Source: Symbiodinium natans (lineage: Eukaryota; Sar; Dinophyceae; Suessiales; Symbiodiniaceae). Taken from it: a DNA stretch of 64,000 nt. Shown here in pieces: positions 34,461 through 46,689 of this stretch (the first letter of the stretch is position 1; each line of letters opens with the position of its first letter). Where the stretch lies: NCBI GenBank assembly GCA_905221605.1, contig CAJNDS010000571.1:1-64000 (forward strand), in the 5' to 3' direction. Below the pieces are notes generated by a model. It had not been told where the DNA came from and ran no database searches. It saw only the letters and a program-made list of their open reading frames with translations. The translations under genes and the position numbers were made by a program.

Positions 34461-34654
34461 TTGCAGCGAAACCCGGCTGCTTCTGACATGGAATTTGACA
34501 CGCAGTCCTCGTGGCCGCTGTAAAAGCCGTCAGGACGTTCGGAACGATGAGCGGGAGGAGCTCGGGCTCTGTGACTTTTTGCGTCTTTGCCTCGAGCTCA
34601 GCACACGGCTCCCTTCACGACTTTCCAGCACCACTCAGCCTATACACAGAGATC

Positions 34655-34712
34655 ATACACACACACACATATAATTACATATAACTATATATATATGTAT
34701 CTATGTAATTCT
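34655..34712. repeat. (CA)/(TA) compound microsatellite
   Basis: CACACACACA is followed by a TATAATTACATATAACTATATATATATG run. Short and imperfect. Confidence 0.85.
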
Positions 34713-37045
34713 ATGTGGCTGATACCTTTCGGGTGCTTTTGGCCTAGCACAAGTATAAATATGTTACACCATATTGAAATTGAGATGCTTCAGCTGTGCA
34801 CTAGCTTGGCTAACACAGTTACGATGTCACGATGTCTGACAACATATGACAACATCTTGCTCTCGTATGCGTCTTGCATTAAGCATGTTCGTAAGGATGC
34901 AAATCACATAGCTACCTTCACCAAGAGTTTGGAGAACTTGTGTTATAGTGTTGTGCTTTGTTGAATGCTCGCTCGTTCCATTCATGCAAGACATCATGAC
35001 ATGGATCATCCCCCCGGGCATTCGGTGGTGCACCAACACTTTGACGGGAATGGTCTTAACTTCGATGTGATGCAGATGCACTGAATAAACGGACCGCTAC
35101 CCCATTGCAAAAGCATGCCATCGGCGACATGGTTGCATCAAAGAATTTCAACCGGTCAAGAACGGAGACATTTCGGTCACATTGGATCTGACGATTGGCA
35201 AAAAGGCTGGGACGCAGCTTGCCAGTGAAAATCCACGTCGGACGCTGTGCCAACAGCCTAAGCACCGGTGCGCCACGGCACATCACCCACCACCGTGGAG
35301 CTGAAGAGGTACTCCAATTTCAGCTTCAGCCTGCCCAGCCCGCGTCGCTGCCAGCTCTTGCACTCAAACTCCTGCCCAGAACCCGGCCACTTGTAGTTCC
35401 GGCGCGCGCACGCTGAGAGAAAGAATGGGCGACGACGTTCGATAAGGCCACGTGCCCTTGCCACTTTGCGCTCCAGGCACGCACCGGGACGGATGACCGC
35501 GCATGTGTGCGCTGCACCTGCCACACGGCCGGATGCGGTTCTCGACAATTTCACTGGACGGAAGAAGCACGCACGACGGCCGGCCTTGTTGACGAAGCTG
35601 CGCGATCTAGCGTCAGGATATTTCATGGCCGCCCATCCACTTACTGCTGTTTGCTTTATTCTCACGCATAGTCTCACGTCCGAGCTTAGCTTACTCCTGC
35701 CGGAAACGGCAAGCAATCACAAAAGGTTTCATATGCCAGCTCAACCCAAGAGCTGCTCGAGGGATGAGCAACTGTAGTTGCTGCAGGATTTGAGGAATCG
35801 AAAAGCTAGCGAGACAACGCATGCGCCATTTCATCTCCAGGGCTCACGCTGAGCCCACCTATGGAGGCTTGTACAGTACAACCTCTCTCCTTGCTGCCTT
35901 CAGGCTACAGCACATCCGGCAGGAAGTGGGGCTTCAGCGTTTTGCGGGCATCTGCGGTACAGGTCTGCATGCACAGCGAAACGACCCAGCTTACACATCT
36001 GACAAGTGTGGCAAGTACCCAGTCTAGATTTCCCAGTTCGGCCCAGATCTGTGCTTGCGCAGCGTGGGGCTGGGTTGGCGCTTGCAATTCGCACACTAAC
36101 ATTCAGCTGGCGCAACGTGGTTAGTGTTGCTGTTGGGGCGGGAAAGTCGCCGGGAAAAACAGTCAGAAAAGCTGCAAAGGCAGAACATCAAGCTGTAAGT
36201 CTAAGACGTCGTGGTGGTAGTGGGAAAGCAAAGCAGCAGAATTCGGGGAACTCAAGCCCTAAACCAGTACATCCACTTGATCTCCCAGACTTGCGTCCAC
36301 GGTTCCTGAATCAGCTCCCCAAGCCCAGTGCCCCAGTGCCTCATTCCTCTGCTGCAAGAAGCGTAGAATCCTGCACAGACAAACTGGCACAGCGACTTCG
36401 CGTTGACTTCGCGACAGCAGAATGAGGGCGCACCAGGATATGGGAGGCGCGCCAGGGCACCCATCCTGCAAACCATCTCAGACAGGCTCGGCAGGGTAGA
36501 GTAGTGACAGGATAGTCTTTTTGCCGGCCTCCAAAGGCCACTCACACCCTGCTGGCCTACCGAGATGGACAGAGTACTTCAACTGCCACTTCACCACTGT
36601 CGCCTTGCCTGGCACAGCCTGACTTGGGGACACCTGACCACTGAGATATCTCTGAGCATCTGGTGCCCATGTCCAAGACTATATAACACCGAGCCTTCTT
36701 CAGGCGCTACCAATGTCGGGACGGCCTCGTTTATCACGCATCCGCATGCATCTTTCAAGTCAGTCTTGAGAAATACGGAAGAAACCATCCAAGCCCAGCT
36801 GCCGGTGGCAGCATCACGTGCTGGAGAGGAAACGGCAAGAAGCTGAGAAAGCTCCTTCCCCGTAGTGTCTCTCCAGGCGCAATTTGATGCAACATGTGAT
36901 AACAATTAACAGGTAACATATTAGCGTTCATAGCGTTCAGAAGAACGACAATTGCTGTCTCTTGCATCGCACGGTCCTGCACAGCACCATGTTGAGGAAG
37001 TCGGGGCCCATGCTCTGTACAATTTCACGCACGGCTCCTCGAAAC
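34713..37045. other. No recognised gene
   Basis: No family motif on either strand. A basic plus-strand frame at about 36150-36425 (including KAAKAEHQAVSLRRRGGSGK) is open, but it is opposite in direction to every supported gene and has no recognisable domain. Confidence 0.35.
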
Positions 37046-37049
37046 AAGC

Positions 37050-37565
37050 AGCCTCATGACCCTTAAGACCATCGCAACACAACCAATCTGCAAAGCCTTC
37101 GGAGGATCCACTCTGCATTGCCAGCAGCTGCACGCGGCCCTGCGACAAAGCTGCCGAATTCATGACAGCTCTTCGCTGGTGCTGTTTGCACTGGGCAAGC
37201 GAGAGCTCAGGCGAGTACCCACTTGCGGACAGCATTGGTGACCGGCGACTGACGGTTGCTTGAAGTCACTTGACAATCGTCGATGGTTCAAACAGTTCAA
37301 ACTACCTTCAAACTGCATCCAGGAGGCGTCATCATGAATGAGATCGAAGATTCGTCTGTTCAGAAGGAAATCTTGCACCTACAGGTCGGTATGGATGCCC
37401 ATGCAAACGAAACATGAACGGATCAAGCGGCTCAAGTCTCATCAAACTAACTCTGCAGTGAAGCTGAAGAACAGTTTCCTTAACTTGGCTGATGTGCTGG
37501 CCGTCTGCTGTATTAAGCGTTCCGCGAACTTCAGCACGGCAGGCTTGAATCTCAAGCGGAGGTGA
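37050..37565 (-). CDS. Plausible exon set, protein unknown
   Basis: Three minus-strand segments read as coding. About 37562-37452: LRFKPAVLKFAERLIQQTAS then KLRKLFFSFTAEL. About 37378-37300: QDFLLNRRIFDLIHDDASWM. About 37180-37030: NSAALSQGRVQLLAMQSGSS then EGFADWLCCDGLKGHEAACF. They are amphipathic and soluble in character. The family is not recognised, and they may or may not belong together. Confidence 0.3.
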
Positions 37566-37984
37566 GACTTCGGCCCATGGAGAGCACATGAGAGTGCAAC
37601 TAGAGCAGGGGGCTGTGGATTCCTTGCCCAGTGTGTTCACATGAGCTCACGCGTACTTCGGGTTCTCGGGCATGTCCATGTTCTCCTTCACAAGGCGGCA
37701 AAAAACGGTAGTCTCACTCTTTTGCTCGCCATACTCCCTGCTGAGGATCGGTCCCCCAGCTGCACCTGGCAGACAGCCCAGTCAACACCAGGCAATCACC
37801 ATGCAATTGGGCGTGACGAATTGTAGTGGCCGCGCTGCTTCGTGTACTGCAAAGTGCCCTTTGCACAGCGCAGCCATTGTGTTGTTCATGACCAACGCAG
37901 ATAAGGCGCAATCAGCACAATAGTCGTCACGAACGCCACGGCACGAGCGATTGCCCGCTGCTTCGGAGTGAAGTACTCCTTCCA

Positions 37985-38010
37985 CGCACACACACACACA
38001 CACACACATG
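37985..38010. repeat. (CA)n microsatellite
   Basis: About twelve CA units. A second short (CA)9 run lies at 38340-38359. Confidence 0.95.
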
Positions 38011-38394
38011 CAAAGTTCATCCGAAACTGCAAATCTCTTGCACGAAAGCCTATTTGCCACCAAGTCCTTCGGGGGAGGCCGCATGAATGCAAGATCCCGA
38101 AGCATGTTTATCACCGGCTCCTCACAGCAGCGCCAAGGTCTCAAGCAGTTGTTGGCGCTTGCTGGCAAGCTCTTCTCTTGGCACAGTGTCTTTGTGGCAC
38201 AGCATGGCACAGCTGCTGTGTCTCCTCCAGGCACGTGTCACGGGACGTCTCCAGAGATCAAAATCGCCGAGCTGGAGCCCACAAAGCTACAGCCCGCAGT
38301 CGGAGGCAACATCATTTAATGCAGAGTCGCGTGCCAGCAGCACACACACACACACACAGCGACCTGAGGATCTTTCACCTTGTGACATGAAGCG

Positions 38395-39260
38395 GCGTCT
38401 TTGTGGTCTTTGACCGGGGCACCGAACCCCTTAGACAACATGTGCGCAAGAGCCCTCCGGATTAGGCGCTCGGAGATTGACATCTCGTGCCAAACAGCGT
38501 CTGCCGCAAATGCTGTGGGCCACCCTACCTCGACGGCACTGGGGACCTGCACTAGCTCAGCCAGTGGTCCACTGACTTTGTCATGCCACACCCCATCATG
38601 ATCCTGCGGCAAACGCTTTTCAGTATATTTTTAACAACCTCACCATTGGCAATTCTGCAGCTGAACCACTGAATTTCTAGATCTTACTCACTGTGCGCAC
38701 GGAGAGCCAGACATGCACTGAAATCCTTCTGCTGGACCAGGATGTCATGTCGCTTAGGATGACACATCTGCTGCGTGACGCCAATACAAAACTACTGCAT
38801 CCACACCAGAATTCACCGAATAAGGTCTGCGGCACTTGTGACCTAACAGCTGTCGAATTCCAAGTGCCGCAGAGGCGCTCGGCTGCGCTCTGTACATATG
38901 CTTACTTTAAATCGAACAGCCTGCTGTCGGGCCCGCATCGCCTGCAACATTGACAAGTGAGATGTTTCGCTGCGTCCAGACATCTTCACGCGAGTAACAT
39001 GCCAAGACAGACGCAGCACAGGGTAGGTGGCGAGGGGCAGCGCTTCGCCGGGCAGCGATTCTCGCATCAGATCGGATCCCACTCCATCGCCTAGTTTGCT
39101 CTCGAGATGGATGAGCAAACATTTTGGCCATAGATCAACAGATGGCCACAATTGCGGTTCTGAGGCAATATCCTCTTCATCAGTGGTGACCTCTGCAGCT
39201 GGTGATGGTGCAAAGGTCGACGGACTGAAGCCTTCATCGAGGTCGAGGTCCTTGAAATTA
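38395..39260 (-). CDS. Plausible exon set, protein unknown
   Basis: Minus-strand segments. About 39260-39020: HKHNFKDLDLDEGFSPSTFA, an acidic stretch (EVTTDEEDIASEPQ), then LLIHLESKLGDGVGSDLMRE. About 38600-38395: HDGVWHDKVSGPLAELVQVP, then WHEMSISERLIRRALAHMLS and KGFGAPVKDHKDAAS. Both look better than the opposite strand. No family is recognised. Confidence 0.3.
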
Positions 39261-39299
39261 TGTTTGTGTGACACCCACATGGAAGCGTGCCAGCAGCTG

Positions 39300-41440
39300 G
39301 GTTGTTACTTGCTTCGTGTCAGGTGTCCAGACGAACATCAGCAGGGATCTTTGCCTTGTCAACCTGATCCAATGCTCTCCAGCGAGAGCTAAAAGGTAGA
39401 GACAACATCGCAGAACTTAAAAAGGGAAGCGCTACACCCTGAGGACAGCGCAAATTCGAGCTTCAGCTCCTCGTCACTCGAGGTTGGTTGCTCAAGGTAT
39501 CGCACGGCAGACCTAACGCGAAAAAGAGGAGCGAGGAAACAACACGTTGTGAAAGCTCGACACATTCTTTAAAGAACAACGCTCACGTGACTCTAGTCTG
39601 TGGCGCTGAGGTCAGCACACCATCATCAGCAGCTCGCCTCCCTCAGACAAGAAGTACGCAGTGCCTTGGATGTGAAGATGCGGCAGCTTGCAGCTGCTGA
39701 GTCTTGCAAAACATGCAGGAGCTTGCGTGAGAAACTACCGTGCCTCCGTCCTCGCAGGAATGTTAGACTCTGATGTGTCATGCAGCGCCATGCACACACG
39801 CCTCGGAGTTGCAGCCAATTCACCTTGAGGGTCCAGCGCAACCTTTGCCACTCGGGCCAAACGGCCGGACGAGTTCACTATGGGTTGCCAACCTCGCGGA
39901 AGCTCCGTTAGCCTCAGCGACCATCAGCTCACCCGTCTATCGTGTGCCAGACATGTGCGTCCAGTCGAGGCAGGCTGCATGAATCCATGATCATGGACCT
40001 GGCACTGCAAGGGACATGCCATTGACATGCCTTCATGGAGCATCATGTGCAGCTCATCCCTTCGCACGAGCCTCGAAGATTGTACCATGAGAGTCCAAAG
40101 TCACTTGCGTGAGTCCGGTGACACCCGACAAGAGCAGCTGTACACAGGTGTTTGTGCCTTGGATGACCACAGGGTTCCACATAATACTGGATACCCCAGT
40201 CCGCGAGTACATGCTCACGCACGCTCCAATGCACGACTAACCATTAGCTTGCATCTACCCACATTGCAAACAAGTGTCTCCGGAATGATGGAAACAGATG
40301 TGGGCGCTTGAACGGAACGATGGCGCCACTTTGCGCCGTTAGCTCCTCAACCACTCAACCAGTACCACATCAGGAAGCAGTAGTTCTACAACGTCAAGGT
40401 TCTGCAAAGCACTTCCTCAAGCACTCGTCAACCGCTCCTGCGTCTCGCTGATGCGACATTTTGAAACTTGCAAGATGGGCACTTGTTCCGGGAGTATCCG
40501 TCCTGAGCCCGTGCACCAAGTCTGCAGTATGTTTGCGCTCCGGTTCGAAGATCACGCCCAAAGCCGCAGAAGCAAACAGGAATCGGAAGGTTCAAAATGT
40601 CGGGATTCGTCTCTTTGTCGCGTCCATCACGGGCAATTCATTCGCATCGCGTTTTCGCAGTGTCAGTTCAGGCCCTTCAATCCTTCTCCTCAGAGGTGAG
40701 ATTCATGGCACCGACCATGGACTGCAACATCTCGAAGGTGCTACTGCTGGGCATGATCTGTGCAAGATTCGAAAGGCTGGCTCAGGAAGGCTCGGCGCCT
40801 TTGAAGGAACCGCAACGCCATTCCAGTGCTAGTCGTCGTTGGGGACTGCTGCAAATGCAAAAGAGATAAACATAGATAAACCATGCACCTTTCAAGTCTT
40901 GATCTGGAAAAAGAACCTCTGCGTGCTTGCAGATGGCTTGGGGGAAGCTGCAGGACTTTGGAGCTTGCAGGACTTTTCAAGAGACATTTTTGCAAGACTG
41001 ATAGCCAACATCGGTCTGGCTTGTACACAAAGACCCCGTGGATCTTGGTTACGGGCCTAGGACTCAAAAACCGCCTCCACCCTAAACCAGCAAATTCAGC
41101 AGGCCAGAAACAGTGTTCGTCAACATAGTGAACAGAACCTAATAAAACATTGGCATCGATTGTCAGCCACGACGTTGGTCCCCGTGTGGCCAAACGCTGG
41201 CAATCGCAAGATATCTCAAGTGGCCTGTCACCACGTGTTTCCGCTGGGAAGCAAACCTTACTAACCTTATTGGCCTCTGCCCAGTGGGGAAGTCATCAGG
41301 GCCTCCAATTTTTGTATCCGCAGTCGCAAACTGAAAAGCGCACAACCTTTTCTGGGGCAACGTCTTTAAGTCCAAGGACAGTTCCACTTAAACCCACCCA
41401 AAGAACAACCTAGGTTTCCAGCGCAGGCCGAGAGTGCCCT
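39300..41440. other. No recognised gene
   Basis: No family motif on either strand; overlapping mediocre frames only. Confidence 0.35.
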
Positions 41441-41519
41441 GCCTAACAGTTAAGTAAGTCGGGTGGGGGATCGGAAATCAGGGACCTTTCCTTGGCTCTA
41501 AATGCTCTAACGTCCTGTG

Positions 41520-41745
41520 TCCCGCCGCCCAAGCTCGCACCCCGCAAGGTCCCCCGTCCCTTTAACCACGAGCTCGCACCCCACAGGGTGCCTGGTCCTG
41601 TGGCATCACGCCGCCAAAGCTCGCACCTCGCAGGATCCCCGTCCGTACCGTCCCGTGACATCGCGCCGCCAAATCCAAATCCGCCAAAGCTCGCAGCCCG
41701 CAGGGCCTCCCGTCGCATCCATCCCTACCGTCCCGTACCGTCCCG
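41520..41745. repeat. Degenerate tandem repeat with GCCGCCAAAGCTCGCACC core
   Basis: The core (G)CCGCC(C/A)AAGCTCGCA(C/G)CCCGCA(A/G)G recurs at about 41524, 41568 (partial), 41609 and 41684, and CCGTCCCGTACCGTCCCG elements are repeated at 41642-41655 and 41728-41750. The unit is irregular at about 40-75 bp. Confidence 0.65.
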
Positions 41746-42063
41746 GCCAAACAGCATGATCTTTGCAACATTGGGCCCAGAGCATATTGTCTTTCAGATC
41801 ACAGCACCCACATCGCACCACATTGTTCTGAAGGAGTGCCGTGCTGCTGCTGAGGCTCCTCTTATCCTTGGCATGTCTCATAGACGAGGCATTGCAACAG
41901 TCCATATAAGTCATATAGTGTACAAGAAAGGGAATTCTGATCAAGAGCAAGGCTCCACTTCTTGCACAAAGGTCAGTGCTGGCTGAGAAAGTCCAGCTGC
42001 TTGCAGCTCTCGCACTACTTCTTGTAGGGGGATGCGACGGCGCTTCCTCCTAGGCTTGAAGCC

Positions 42064-42065
<2 letters not shown>

Positions 42066-42116
<51 letters not shown>
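42066..42116. repeat. (CA)n microsatellite
   Basis: About 25 perfect CA units. Confidence 0.97.
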
Positions 42117-42118
<2 letters not shown>

Positions 42119-42119
42119 C

Positions 42120-43975
42120 AGAATCCAGATGAAGGCAACACAATGCCATAGAATGCTCTCGATCCACTGAGGCAGCGTCTCGGGCTCAGATACTTCTGGC
42201 GGGTGTCCAGCGACAAAGCGCTTTATAGAGCCCAGTTCGGCCATGGCTCTCTCCTAGGCCCCGGACCTGTAAGCCGCCTGAAGCTGCAGTAATATGAACA
42301 TGTAATCTATAATCATGTGAGCAAAAGTTGGAGCAGGGGGTGGAGAGAGCGCGTCATTCTGCACCGCTTATACCAAGTGTACGGTAAACTGTTTACTCTA
42401 CCTTCACTGCTTGCTCATGACTGCATCCAGGCCATACCTCCTCAGGAAGATGCCGCAGCAAACCTTGAGGATCGGCCACTGCAGAGACTGCAATGCACAC
42501 CTGCCAGATGAGAAGAAGGTTTATTAGGGGCGTGTTTCGATGGTAGCTGTGGCCGTGTTCAAAACATGCCACGCCCCACAACACCAGCCAAGACAAGGAT
42601 CAGGTAGCTGTGCGACTTGGATCATGCTGCGTCAAGAGAACACTGGTCTCCATCATGTGGGCACGTCATGCTGTGCACAGAAAAGGAAATCTAGGCGTCG
42701 GACTGTCAAGAAACTCACTGTTGCCCAAAAGCTTCCTGTCATGCTCTGAAGCAGGGCATCTCGGAAGTGCGAAAAGCTCAAAGACAATGCGATTCTGCCA
42801 ATAGCAATGTCAAACTTGACCCATTTCACCGATGTGGTGGTCTTAAGCACTTGTTGAAAACTTTGCATGTCACTTGGTCAGGAAATTATGTTCACCGGTC
42901 ATTTATCGCTCATCGCGTCACATGCTGACACCTTCACGCAGCCTACTTTAGTATAAAAGATTCTGTTTCACTGGCTTCCCATATAAAACGGCCGTGAGTG
43001 ACTGATCAGTACATCGGTGCCTGCCAACAAGAGGACCCCGCCGATCGTTGCGAGAGCTCTCCGAAAATGGAATTGGGCCTTCCGATCAATGAAAAGGCAG
43101 ATGTTGGAACAAAGTGCGGCATGTGCGGAATTTGCTCACTGAGAAGAAATCTGAAGCAAGCAACAGCTCACACCTCAAAGGAGCGAAGCAAAGAAAGAAG
43201 GGTCGAAGCCTTCCAAGAACTCAAAGCACTTCAAGGCACTTCAGCATGGAGAGCTGCGAAAAGCTGCACGAAGCCATGCTCAGCCCGCCGTTGAACAGAT
43301 CTTACAGGACGCATCCGGCAAACTTGTGGGTGTGTTTGTCACGGCTCTTGCTGTGCGCAGTGTGCCCGGCATTCGAGCATGCCAAGGTTTGTGCCCCGGG
43401 CTTCTCCTGCCCATGAATACAGCACAAGATCAGTTTGCAAACGCTGCCGCGGTGTCATACAAGTTGCCTCTTGACCGGTTGAAGATCCAGCACACATGGC
43501 TTCGAAGCAGTCAGGCGACGTCTCCCAGATTCTCGTCGGGCTCTCTGATGCTAGAAGTAAGCATCAGCTTGCATCACCATCTGCTGCATCTACTCATGAA
43601 ATCAGTACTGTCCTTCTTAATGCCTCCTCAAGCTTGAACATAGACATAACAGGCACATCATCCAGAGCGTGCTGCGCATCTACACGGTGGAAGCCATGTC
43701 CGGAGGCGGTAGTTCGCAATGTTCTTCCGTATCGGCCCTACGGGAGCCACAGGCATCAGGTCTTTGACAGGCTTTGTGCCAGACAGCCGATGATGGTTCA
43801 CATGGCCCGAAACAAGAGCTCAACCGTAAGAGCTGCCGAACCCAGACTGCCAATATGAGGCCACGCAACCAGCAGATCATTAACTTGCTGTTAACCGGAT
43901 CACCCGTTGGTCTCACAGCTCATCATGGCCTTCCTTAGACAACACGAAATCGCAGTGAAGCAAACCCTATGAGCA
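42120..43975. other. No recognised gene
   Basis: No family motif seen. Plus-strand frames at 42998-43294 and 43496-43855 are open but unremarkable. On the minus strand nothing stands out. Confidence 0.35.
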
Positions 43976-43989
43976 GCAGGTGACGGGCT

Positions 43990-44320
43990 TTACCACAACA
44001 CTAACCTCACTGAACCAGCTCTCTCAGGAAACCTAGCTTTCTGAGGAGTGTCCATGTCGAGTTCGCCGCCGCTCTCGCCACTGCCAGTTGGGACTGGCTT
44101 GGTGGGCAACTCGGGCACGTTTGCTTCCAGCTCCTGACATGGGATGCTTTGATGTTCTTGGGTCTTTGTTCGATCTATTTTTTGCTTACTGTTTTTTGGC
44201 TTACTGCTGCTTACTGCTTTGCTTCTCCTCCCGCTTCTCGTGGATCTCTTCGGCTTCGGCATCCGGGTTTGCTGCAAGCCAATCCTGAAGCAAGTCGACA
44301 AACTCTTCACTGCCCGACAT
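43990..44320 (-). CDS. Small acidic protein, likely first exons
   Basis: An ATG at 44320 opens MSGSEEFVDLLQDWLAANPD followed by AEAEEIHEKREEKQ, a clear acidic helical N-terminus. The frame stops at 44201. Three GTAAGC candidates, at about 44167-44220, lie at or just after that point. Farther on, an acceptor-like CATGTCAG near 44130 precedes ELEANVPELPTKPVPTGSGE and GELDMDTPQKARFPERAGS, which also read as coding. The two parts probably splice together, though the exact junction is unclear because the best reading needs a non-canonical donor. No family recognised. Confidence 0.45.
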
Positions 44321-44324
44321 GTTG

Positions 44325-44880
44325 CACAGCCGAAATCCACCTGGCCCTCGGCAGCAGCTTCCAGGAATATTCCAGCATCCTGGGGCAGCTCGCAAGGCAT
44401 GACTTTGTGCATAGCAAGCTTTGCTTGCCAACATTCACGACGAGTTTCGACTGCACATTCAAGGAACCTAACTCAACGGTCTGTGTAAAAAAAAAAAGTT
44501 TCTTTCGAGCGGAACGAAACGTCCAATGTAAATGACCTGTGAACCGTGGACCGGGTCCCTATCGAATGGGTAAAGATTTGTTTGGTATTTGTTTTTGGGC
44601 GTGGTATTTGGGGGGGGGGGGAAGAGAGGGGGCTATTGTCTTGGATTCAATTCGCGAAGTTCCATAACCTGCCGTTTCTCTTGAATGGCAAAGGAAGGAT
44701 ACAGTTGTGCACATAGTTCGCAGTAAAGCTCTTGCAAAAAAGGGCCCTGTACTGCTTAGGAGGAAGGTGGGCGAAAGAAAGAGAGAGAGAGAGAAAGAGA
44801 TGAAGAGAGCGAGAAAGAGAGAAAGAGAATAAAGAGAGAAAGAGAGACAGCGAGAAAGACGGATTGAGAGAAAGAGAGAA
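44325..44880. other. Spacer with A-run, G-run and GA-rich lead-in to the octamer array
   Basis: It contains an A11 run near 44488, a G12 run near 44610 and an imperfect GAGA/GAAA tract from about 44775 that merges into the array. No gene seen. Confidence 0.5.
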
Positions 44881-44881
44881 G

Positions 44882-46405
44882 AGAGAAAGGGAGAAAGGGA
44901 GAAAGGGAGAAAGGGAGAAAGGGAGAAAGGGAGAAAGGGAGAAAGGGAGAAAGGGAGAAAGGGAGAAAGGGAGAAAGGGAGAAAGGGAGAACGGGAGAAA
45001 GGGAGAAAGGGAGAAAGGGAGAAAGGGAGAAAGGGAGAAAGGGAGAAAGGGAGAAAGGGAGAAAGGGAGAAAGGGAGAAAGGGAGAAAGGGAGAACGGGA
45101 GAACGGGAGAAAGGGAGAAAGGGAGAAAGGGAGAAAGGGAGAAAGGGAGAAAGGGAGAAAGGGAGAAAGGGAGAAAGGGAGAAAGGGAGAAAGGGAGAAA
45201 GGGAGAAAGGGAGAAAGGGAGAAAGGGAGAAAGGGAGAAAGGGAGAAAGGGAGAAAGGGAGGGGAGAAAGGGAGAAAGGGAGAAAGGGAGAAAGGGAGAA
45301 AGGGAGAAAGGGAGAAAGGGAGAAAGGGAGAAAGGGAGAAAGGGAGAAAGGGAGAAAGGGAGAAAGGGAGCAAGGGAGAAAGGGAGAAAGGGAGAACGGG
45401 AGAAAGGGAGAAAGGGAGAAAGGGAGAAAGGGAGAAAGGGAGAAAGGGAGAAAGGGAGAAAGGGAGAAAGGGAGAAAGGGAGAAAGGGAGAAAGGGAGAA
45501 AGGGAGAAAGGGAGAGAGGGAGAAAGGGAGAAAGGGAGAAAGGGAGAAAGGGAGAAAGGGAGAAAGGGAGAAAGGGAGAAAGGGAGAAAGGGAGAAAGGG
45601 AGAAAGGGAGAAAGGGAGAGAGGGAGAAAGGGAGAAAGGGAGAAAGGGAGAAAGGGAGAAAGGGAGAAAGGGAGAAAGGGAGAAAGGGAGAAAGGGAGAA
45701 AGGGAGAAAGGGAGAAAGGGAGAAAGGGAGAAAGGGAGAAAGGGAGAAAGGGAGAAAGGGAGAAAGGGAGAAAGGGGGAAAGGGAGAAAGGGAGAAAGGG
45801 AGAAAGGGAGAAAGGGAGAAAGGGAGAAAGGGAGAAAGGGAGAAAGGGAGAAAGGGAGAAAGGGAGAAAGGGAGAAAGGGAGAAAGGGAGAAAGGGAGAA
45901 AGGGAGAAAGGGAGAAAGGGAGAAAGGGAGAAAGGGAGAAAGGGAGAAAGGGAGAAAGGGAGAAAGGGAGAAAGGGAGAAAGGGAGAAAGGGAGAAAGGG
46001 AGAAAGGGAGAAAGGGAGAAAGGGAGAAAGGGAGAAAGGGAGAAAGGGAGAAAGGGAGAAAGGGAGAAAGGGAGAAAGGGAGAAAGGGAGAAAGGGAGAA
46101 AGGGAGAAAGGGAGAAAGGGAGAAAGGGAGAAAGGGAGAAAGGGAGAGAAAGGGAGAAAGGGAGAAAGGGAGAAAGGGAGAAAGGGAGAAAGGGAGAAAG
46201 GGAGAAAGGGAGAAAGGGAGAAAGGGAGAAAGGGAGAAAGGGAGAAAGGGAGAACGGGAGAACGGGAGAACGGGAGAACGGGAGAACGGGAGAAAGGGAG
46301 AAAGGGAGAAAGGGAGAAAGGGAGAAAGGGAGAAAGGGAGAAAGGGAGAAAGGGAGAAAGGGAGAAAGGGAGAAAGGGAGAAAGGGAGAAAGGGAGAAAG
46401 GGAGA
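44882..46405. repeat. 1.5 kb satellite of the 8-bp unit GGGAGAAA
   Basis: About 190 tandem copies of GGGAGAAA with scattered single changes (GGGAGAAC in small clusters at about 44990, 45090-45105 and 46250-46285; rare GGGAGAGA, GGGAGCAA) and three short length changes (near 45261, 46147 and the ends). All reading frames stay open (Lys-Gly-Glu-Arg or Phe-Ser-Leu-Ser-Pro type repeats) because 8-bp units rotate through frames; this is not protein evidence. The plus strand is pure purine apart from the rare C variants. Confidence 0.98.
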
Positions 46406-46689
46406 AACAAAAAGAAAAAACAACCAAGGAGAGCGAGAGAGAAGGCGTGATGTCTGGAGGGCTCAAGATTCTGAAGCAGCTGGATCAGTGTGTCCCTGGT
46501 CGCAGCACCACACATCACATGTCACTGTGCCGCGCAAAAACCCTCAACAACAAAGGGACAACCAGGGACGTCAACCAGCACAACCTCTGTCGATCTCTCT
46601 GCAGTGATATGTGCAGCTGCAGGGCCATACGCAGGCCATATGAAATGCTGCCTTATGCAGTGTGAATGACTTTTCTGCAATTGCCGGGC

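Noticed and set aside
36006-36425. Plus-strand 139-codon basic frame
   Set aside because: No domain, opposite orientation, and composition explained by local sequence; left unassigned.
44559-46518. Reading frames of 500-630 codons on both strands across the octamer array
   Set aside because: All frames are open because the 8-bp unit has no stop in any rotation. The peptides are pure repeat and overlap each other on both strands.
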